From Branchinecta lynchi (lineage: Eukaryota; Arthropoda; Branchiopoda; Anostraca; Branchinectidae): a stretch of DNA of 64,000 nt. The position numbers and the translations under genes are program-made. How positions within the stretch are numbered: the first letter of the stretch is position 1; every line of letters begins with the position of its first letter. Shown in pieces: positions 13,701 to 22,700 of the stretch. The stretch covers positions 16,926,212-16,990,211 of the forward strand of contig JAKZAP010000021.1 in assembly GCA_023053575.1 (NCBI GenBank), read 5' to 3'. The notes beneath the pieces are model-generated. The model did not search any database, had not been told where the DNA came from, and saw only the letters and a list, made by a program, of their open reading frames with translations.

Positions 13701-16700
13701 CGGGATTTTGCTCAGGGAATGTACCGGAATTTTGCTTCGGGATTCACCGGAATGTTGCTCAGGGAATCTGCCGGAATTTTGTCAGGGCATTCACCGAAAT
13801 ATTGCTAATGAATCTACCGGAATGTGTCTCAGGGAATTTACCGGATGATGGATTAGGGGATGTACCAGACCGCCCCACGGAATCTACTAGAATATTGTAA
13901 TCTACCGGGATTTTGCTCAGGGAATCTATCGAAATTTGCTAAAAAGAATCTACCGGAATTTTGCTCAGGGAATCAACCCGAATTTTGCTCAGGGAATCTA
14001 CTGGAATTTTGCTCAGGGTATCTACTGAAATCTTGCTCAAGGAAACTACCGGAACTTGTCTCAGGGAATTTACTGGAGGTTGGATCAGGGGATCTACCGG
14101 ATTTCGCCCCACGGAATCTACTACAATTTTGGAATCTAGAGGGATTTTAAACAGGGAATCTAACGGAATTTTGCTCAGAGAATCTACCGGAATTTTGCTC
14201 AGGAAACCTACCGGAACTTTTCTCAGGGAATCTACCGGAATTTTGCCGAGGGAATCAACCGAAGTCTTTCTCAAGGAATCTATCGGAACTTGTCTCGGGG
14301 AATTTACTAGAGGATGGATCAGGGAATCTACCGGACTTTGCTCCATGGAATCAGCCAGAATTTGGCTCAGGGAATCTACCGGAATTTTGTTGCTTACCGG
14401 ATAAGTATAGATTCATAGTTTACCAGGATGACCCCGGCACACAACTTACCAGAGTGAATCTTGCAGACAGACAAGATTGCGTACAGGAACATTCGTCGAG
14501 TGATTCCGGTTGTCTCCTAAGTTTCTGAAGCTTTCAAGAATTAGGCAACCTACTGAAATCCATCATTTCCAACTACAAATAGCCTATTGTTCCAGGAATA
14601 ATATCACGGTACCGTCTACTCCAGTTTCGACAGCTTTCTCTACTCCTGTCCGGTGAAAAGCCGAGAAGTGTTCAAAGACGAGTTAGCCTTCTTCCAACAT
14701 GATCTCAAAAGTCGCCAGGAGCCTCGAAACAAACAAAAAGAAAATATTCGAACTGAAAGATGTCTTACCACTAGTGTCGAAAGCGTTCAAGCTGGCCAAG
14801 ACAATCCCTGTTACCTCAGAAAAAGGGGAAAGACTTTTTATTAAGCTTAGTGTTGGTTAAGGCCATTTTGCATTCAACATTGGCTGACCAGCGTCTGTTA
14901 CTAATCGCATGTGAAACCGAACTAGTTGTCGAATGTGAAACTGGATGTGTTGTGAACAAATGGAAGAAGCTTAAAACGCGACGAATAAATATTTAGAGTG
15001 GGTTGAAGGTCGAAGACTTCCTAGTTTTAACTGACAATCTTAAAATTCTTAAAATCCAACACGTCTAGTAACATATCTCTTATTCACTTAAATATTCCTG
15101 AACAGCCGATAAAAATGCGTTACTTCATTTCTCCTTTATCTAGGGATAGTCAGTTTCATAGAATGAACTTATTCTTTTGGATGTGTCATACCTCTATGTG
15201 CTTCTCCCTTTACGCTTGAAATATTTACCAACTAGAAATGTAAGCCGTTGTCAAAAAATAAAATAAAAATATCAGATTCATTGCAAGACATATCCTAAAA
15301 TCATTTTCCTACTTTTCTACAGGCGTACTTCTCCGATGTCGCATCTATCGCCCTGGAAATGCAGGAAATGCAAAATCTCCGCGTCTGGATGAATTTTGGT
15401 TTGTCGTGCGCACGCTCTGAACGTTATTGCGAAACATAAAAAAACCCAGATGTGTTAAAATATTTCAGTATTCAAATATCAGAATGAAAAATAAGCTGGA
15501 CTTTCAGTGAAACTTCACCGAGCCTATTTTTTGTTGTTTGTAACACATAATAGAAGTCCGAACACAACAGTAGGCCTATTCTAGAGTTTCTGCAGAGATG
15601 GTCATTACGGAGACATATCCGGTAAAACCTGGACAAATTCCGGTAAAACTTCGAAAAATTCCGGTAAAATTCTGAAGCCCCCCCCCCCCCCCCATCAAGA
15701 AGGTGTCGGGATGCCCCTACTCTCAGCAACTACAAAGGTAAGCCATTGCCGAAAAATAACACAACTGACAAAAACACACCTTACCATCCTAGTCCTTTCA
15801 AAGGAGTTGCTTCCTCCCATTTTCCGAACTTAGCGTCCGTAGTTGCGTTTTGTTTCAAGCTCAGACTACAGCGGAATGTTCGTTGTCGTTTTATTTGCCA
15901 GCGGGCCGTACGCTAGGAAGGCTCTGGGTTCCCGGAGCCGTTTTATTTGCCAGCGGGCCGCCCGCTAAGTGCCAGCGGACCCGCTAGTTTGTACGCTGGG
16001 TAAGGCAGTGACCAGTTCAGCGTACCTTCTGACGTAGTCCGCCAGGAAATGAAACGGCTAATTACACAGGGTTCGTGCGCTTGCTCTTCCACGTTTTTCC
16101 CTGCCTTCCCTGACCTTTTTTGGTGATTTTCCCTGACCTTTTCCAGCAGTTTTCCCACACTTCTTCTACTCCTTTGTCAAGTTTTTTCACGCCAGTGCTA
16201 GTAAGTAATTGTGTACCTGAGCTTCACTCTTCTTATTAAATGTATTGAACTGTTGACTGTAAATTGTATATATATTTATTGACGACCAAACGAAAATTCG
16301 GCTTGTCCGCTTCACGTTTTAGAAATAAATTGAATTGAACAAACAAGCAATCGTATACGTTGAAGTACAGACTGGGACGGCTCAAAGAACAGAGTTATCA
16401 ACTGATAAACTTTGGTCAGAGAACCGACGAAAAGAAACTTCCAGTATATAGACTAAACTTTTTCATTAATTTCGCTGACCTTCTGCGACTTTTCACGATT
16501 TTCCCTGACTTTTCCCTGTTTTCCCTTACCAAAAAAAAATTCACGGGCTATTCCCTAATTTCCCCCAAAAAAATTCCATGACCTTTCCCTGATTTCCACA
16601 GCCGCACGAACCCTGTTACAGTTCGCCGTCCGCTCCGGCTGTACTATGAACTTCAAATAAAAAGCAACTCATAACACATGGAAATTCAGGCTTTTGTTAA

Positions 16701-19700
16701 AATACTCTGTATGAAGAAGTCCAAAACGCGCCGGTGATTCTCAAGAGCAACGAGAAAACGTAGCCTATCCTTAACGACCCAAACTCATCCTGTATCAACC
16801 AGCTGGGGACAGCTGTGGTGCCGTTTCCGACTCTTCCGCTAGGTACACGGCCATTTTGCATCGGCAAGGACAGTTAGTCATCACGAGTACTCGAATTCTC
16901 CGCGTCTAGATGGATTTTGGGTATCGTGAAAGTAGGGTTGCCACATGTCGCACGATAGTGAGAATTGTCACTCTATTTTGTTTTCGTCACTCTTGTCCTA
17001 CATCGGACATAAAAATCACTCTATTTCAGAAAGGACCGAATGTGTCATTTTTACAGAGGCGATTTCGACCAAAAGTGAACATTTCATGAAAATAAATTTC
17101 TCTCCCAATTCACTCTCTGTTTTAGGCCAACAGTCACTCACTAAATATTTTTCATGAGGCAACCCTGTGTGCAGGCAGCGCCTAAAAAACACTAAAACGG
17201 GTCAAGACCGATTTACGAACAGGTGTGTCCGTAGTAGGGCCCGGGCATGAACGTTACTACTAGAGCCCCTGGTAAAAAAAAAAAATATACAAAATCCCTT
17301 AGATGGGTCAAATAATTCAGTGTAGCCTATTCAAATATCAGATGTAACAAGACCAAAAGTTTCGATGGGATCCCAAAAACTCAATATCTGATCCAGACAA
17401 CTGAGTCTTGTCTTAGCCAGATCCAGTCATCGCCAGACTCCTTGAACATTTTTATAATTAAAATTCAGAAACAGATTAAGGCCAAATAGCTAATCATCTG
17501 AGAAAAATTTCCTGCCACTACCGCCAATTTCCCGATTTGGTCCAAACTCCAGAACTAATTGTCCGGCGAAAAAAAAGAAAGCTAAAAAATGAACTCAGGG
17601 TATCTTCTTTCTCCAATAATGAACATCTAATCAACTTCAAATACAAATTTAACTTGTAACAAATTTTCCAACTCGAGCCGGATTCCGGTCGAACTATATG
17701 TCCGGGTAAAATATGATTGTCTCACACGGATTCAGCATCTCTTCTTACCCCTAAATCGATTATCTAATCAACTAGAAATAAAACTTTAACTTCTACCAAT
17801 TTTTCGGTTTTGGCCGGATTCCGGGCGAACTACCATGTCCGGATAGAAAATTGTTTTCACATAAGTATTCAGCATGTCTTCTTGCCCTAAATCGAACATC
17901 TAATCAACTTCAACTAAAACTTTTAATTTTAACAAACTTTCCGGTTTGGGCCGGGTTCCGGGCGAACTATTTGTCCGTCGAGAAAATGGTTTTCATCGCC
18001 GTGTTCACCGTATCTTCCTATCCCTAAATTGAACATCTAATCAACTTAAAATAAAACTTTTACTTTTAACAAACTTTCCGGTTTGGGCCGGATTCCGGGC
18101 GAACTACTCGTCCGATGACAAAATAGTTTTCACCACCGTGTTCAGCGTGTCTTCTTACCCCTAAATCGAACATCTAATCAACTTAAAATAAAACTTTTAC
18201 TTTTAACAAACTTTCCGGGTTGGGCCGGATTCCGGGCGAACTACTTGTCCGTCGAAAAAATGGTTTTCACCATCGTCTTCAGCGTGTCTTCCTATTCCTA
18301 AATCGAACATCTAATCAACTTAAAATAAAACTTTTACTTTTAATAAACTTTCCAGTTTTGACCGGATTCCGGGCGAACTACTTGTTCGATGACAAAATGA
18401 TTTTCACCATCGTGTTCAGCATGTCTTCTTACCCCATTATCGACTATCACATTAGCTATTCCAAAATATTTTGTTTGCCCCTTAATTTGAAACCCCTCCC
18501 CCACCCCTAAAGGTAGGGCTACAAAGCCCATTTACGAACTTGACTGGTCCGACGACCCAGCGAATCCCCACACCATGTTTCATCAAAATATCTCATTCCC
18601 TTCGAGAGTTATCGTGCTTACAGACGGACGGACAGACGGACAACTTTTGCGATGTCATAGGTATCCCTCCACTTACGTTTTGAGATCCCAAAAATGAGCT
18701 GCCTTTTCAGTTAAATTTTAAGAAAAGTGTTGTTTCAATGAGCTCGGGGCTTCCGCATGACGGCTGCCAGACGGAGCAAAATAACAATAGAGAGTCGCGC
18801 CAGTGCTTGAAGAAAGTAACACACACTCGAATAGCAGCGATACTAGCACCACTATAGCGATAGGTAACGTCCCTAATGAAACTCAAATAGTTGTTCACCA
18901 GCGCTGGCTCCGATAACTCTGAAACATAGAGGTACAAGCACATGCAGGTACCAAAAATCCGAAAGAAAAATTAGTTCGACGAAATGTCCAAATACAGCAA
19001 AAAAAACAGGTACAACCTCCCTGCTTCCTCGATGTGTTCAAACCGCATATTAACTTTACTAGAATTTTCTAAACCTGCACTTTTGTCTCGCTTTCAATGC
19101 TGCAAGCGCAGTCAGCAGCCAAATAAGAAAGCAGAAAAAGTGTTCGAAGATTAAACAAATAAAATTTGTTGTGGCACTGCCCTTCGGCCAAGTGTCTTGT
19201 AGCGATCGCAATTTCTGTCCATACGTCAGTCTGTCGGTCGGTCGGTCCGGGTTTTGCCAGTTCGGGCACTTCCACATAAGCTAGGACGATGAAGCTTGGC
19301 ATGCATATCAGGGACCCGAGCAGATTAACTTACGAATAGTCACTTCCTAGGTCCGTTGATCTGGGGGGTGGCGGGCGAAAATTGAGGTATGTAGAACTTT
19401 TGAACGGGTGATCGGATATTTGTGAAACTTGATATTTGGAAAGACATCGTGTGTCAGACGACTCACCTCAAATCCGGACCGAATCCCGTGTCTTTGAGGG
19501 GAGCTGGAGCGGGTGAACCAGAAATTTTGGGAAACGCTTAGAGTGGAGGGATCGGGATGAAACTTGTTCAAAGCTGTGAGGAGGTGGTCCGGAATTCGGT
19601 GATCCCGCGACATCGGTACTTCCTGATGTAGTAGGATGATTATACTTGTTAGGCATATCAGGAACCCGAACAGACTGACTAGGGAATAGTCATTTCCCCG

Positions 19701-22700
19701 ATCCAACCCTCTGGGGGGAGGGAAAGGATGGGGAGTCGGGTGGTCGTATTTGAAAGAAACTTGGTGGAAAGAGCTATCGTCTCAGATGTTCCATGTCAAG
19801 CCGTGATCCAATTCGATACTTTTGGGGCGGTGGTCGGCAATCTCGTGAAACGCTTAGAGTCGAGAGACTGGTATGGAATTTGGTGGGAAGAACAAGCATA
19901 AGCCCTAGATATGTTCTTGACAGAACCACGTCTTATTGGGGCTATTTTGAGGGAGTTGGTGGGGGTTTCTTGGAATTTCGGTGATCTCGAGTTAAGACAC
20001 TTCCAAGTGTGCTAAGGACGATGAAATTGGCAAGCATATTGGTGGCCCGACCAAATAGACTTCAGGACCCGACACAGTCCCCTAGGTAAACTTTCGTTCC
20101 TGGATCCGACCATTTTTGAGGGAGCTAAGGGAAGGGGAATCTGGAAATCCGAAGGTTGTGAACGGGTGGTTCGACTCGGATGAAACTTTATTGGTGATAA
20201 GAACTGATGACCTAGAAATGCAAAACATGTCCGAACCACATGCAGTCGTGGTGGGTGGGGGGGGGGGGGAGGGCATTTTGACATGCACAAAAACCAAAAG
20301 AATGGACCGAATGGGATACAAGTTGGAAAGTACCGAGTTTGTGCGGCCTAGATTTTTTATTTGGCGTCCGGACCGAATCCGGACACGGCAGGAGGAGGAC
20401 GAAGGGGAAACGTGAAATTTTCAAATATGCTTCGATTCGAATCACATTTGATGGAAGTAAGAGTAGATGAGAAGTTAATATGTCCGAGTCGTATTCGGCC
20501 ACAGTGGGGGATTTGGAGGGGGCCGGGGGGGTAACGGAAATTTGTGACTCGCATAAGGGTCAAACGAGTGGAGCGATTCGAATGAAACTTGGAAAGTAGA
20601 GAGATCGTTGGATCAGGATGAATCGGGAACCGAAAATTTGCAGATATGCTCCGATTTGAGTCAAGCTTGATGGACGGGAAGAAGAGTTGTCAGAGATGCG
20701 AAGCTTTATGTACCCGAGACGTATTTAACCACAGCTGGCTGAGTTGGAGGGGGAGTCAAAGAAATCTCTTGGCTTGCATAGGGTCACATGAGTGGAGCGA
20801 TTTGAATGAAACTTGGAAAGTAAAGAGATCATACGCCTTAGATGACATGTTTTAGGACCTGGACCGGATCCGAGCACGGGGGGGGGGAGGAGTACCGGAA
20901 TTTTCCGAAATTGCTCAGATTCTAGTGAAATTTGATAGGCGGTAAGAGAAGAAACTTCTAATGATCCTTTTCTATGTCCGAACCAGATTTGGCCTTGGCA
21001 GGGGGAGTTGGATTAGTGTGGCACGTTTAGGGCTCAAACGAGGGGATCTAAACTTAGAAGGTAGAAAAGTCATTTGGCCTAGATGATCCGAGGCAACGCT
21101 GGAAATGCTCAGACTCGAGTGATACTAGATATCCTATTTCTAGGTCCGAACCTAGCGGGGTTGAAGGTCACAAGATACCCCATCTTGTGACCTTATCATC
21201 TACTTTCTTGCAGCACCTACTCGTAAAAAGTGCCATATGAGCTCGTAGCTCTTGTTTTTAAAGTTTGGCTGACGATTCCGTTTTGCACCATATAATATGA
21301 CTCACATTCATCTTGCGCTGAAAACGTTTTTCGTCGATATTTTCGTCCTTGACTGACACAAACTTTTTTTTTTTTAGATTAAAGTTTGATTCTTTACAGA
21401 GGCTAACGTCTTTTGTTCGTTTTGGATCATTATTTGTTATTTTTGTTTTAGACTACCAAGTTCTTCGGACTCTTACCGCTGATCAGGTCAAGAATATTCC
21501 TTTCTGGAGTTCGAACGCCTTCACCGATGTGCAGAAGATGTTTATGAGCGAAGACGCACGCAGAGTGCTGCAGACGCGGTCGGTTGTGATTCCCCACTCA
21601 GCGAGCAGATCAGGTAAGAACACATTTATTTATTTTCCATTTTTCAAAAAACTCCTTAGACAGGCTTAACGCGGAAGAATGTACATCGGTCATGGATTTA
21701 GACGAATTTTGCAGAATCCCATTGCTGGTTTTTGCCCTTTTGAGCCTGAATTCGCCTTCAGTGTGAAGTTCCCTGCGTTGGACGGAACCACACTTTCCTT
21801 CTTCAACTTTATTCTTCGTCAACTTTCTCCTTCGTCAACCTCCGAGGCTTTCCTTCGTCGCTGGTTTCGTCAGTGCCCAGTTAGCGACAGAGCAAATAAA
21901 TAAACTTTGTAACGTAATGTAACTTAGGCAGAACTGTGTCTAATAATTTTCGTGATTACAACACAAGAACGTATCAAAAATGTTACGCAAACGCCGAAAC
22001 ACAAAAGTGGATCGTCTCAGCCGATGTATGAGAGCTGAGTCACACTACGCTGATTTCCTGGCCTTTTAAGTTAAAAAGGTAGAAAGAAAAAATAAGAACA
22101 AGATACAACTAATTCTGAATGTTGTCTTTTTAAGTTCAGGAGATCAATTAGAGCAAAACAGCTTGTATAGTTATGTTACCTGAACCCTAGTTGACCCCTA
22201 ATTGCAGTCTACCCATTATCCCCAAGCTGCCACAAGCCTATGAAATCTCACGTCCCCCAGGGATTTTCAGTTGTTTGTCGAATAGGCGGCTTTCTGAGCC
22301 CAGTATGACCAAGCTCTCAGCGTCAACGATCGGCGCACCGCCATTTCGTGGGCGCTTTTCTGCTGTCTCAGTTTAAGCCTAACGCCGCCGATATTCGGCG
22401 TGGCGTACGGGTCTAGGCGTAAAAGAACTCAAAATATCTGACAAGTAGCCTAGCTGTACTTCCCACCCCTCTCTCTCATTAGCGAGAACTGGTCAATACT
22501 CTTGATGACCAGCTCTCCTTGCCGATGGAAAATCGCCGGGTATAATCGCTGGGCCAGAAGCGGTATCACCTCGGGTATCACAGCTGCTCCCGAAGATCGC
22601 TGTGATTGTTTGACACAGGATTGGAGTTGTTGAGTTTGAGTTGTTGTTAGTGAGACCTTTTCTCGTTCTTCCTGAGGATCAGTGGCGTGTTTTGGTCATA

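Noticed and set aside
12546..14404. Several long overlapping open frames on both strands (up to about 209 codons)
   Set aside because: They translate a 24-bp minisatellite. The unit has few stops in any frame, and the frames shift between repeats, so openness is a by-product of the unit.
20012..20563. Overlapping frames on both strands at 20.0-20.6 kb
   Set aside because: They lie in the degenerate satellite element. Frames are not conserved with its relatives at 9.3 and 54.6 kb.
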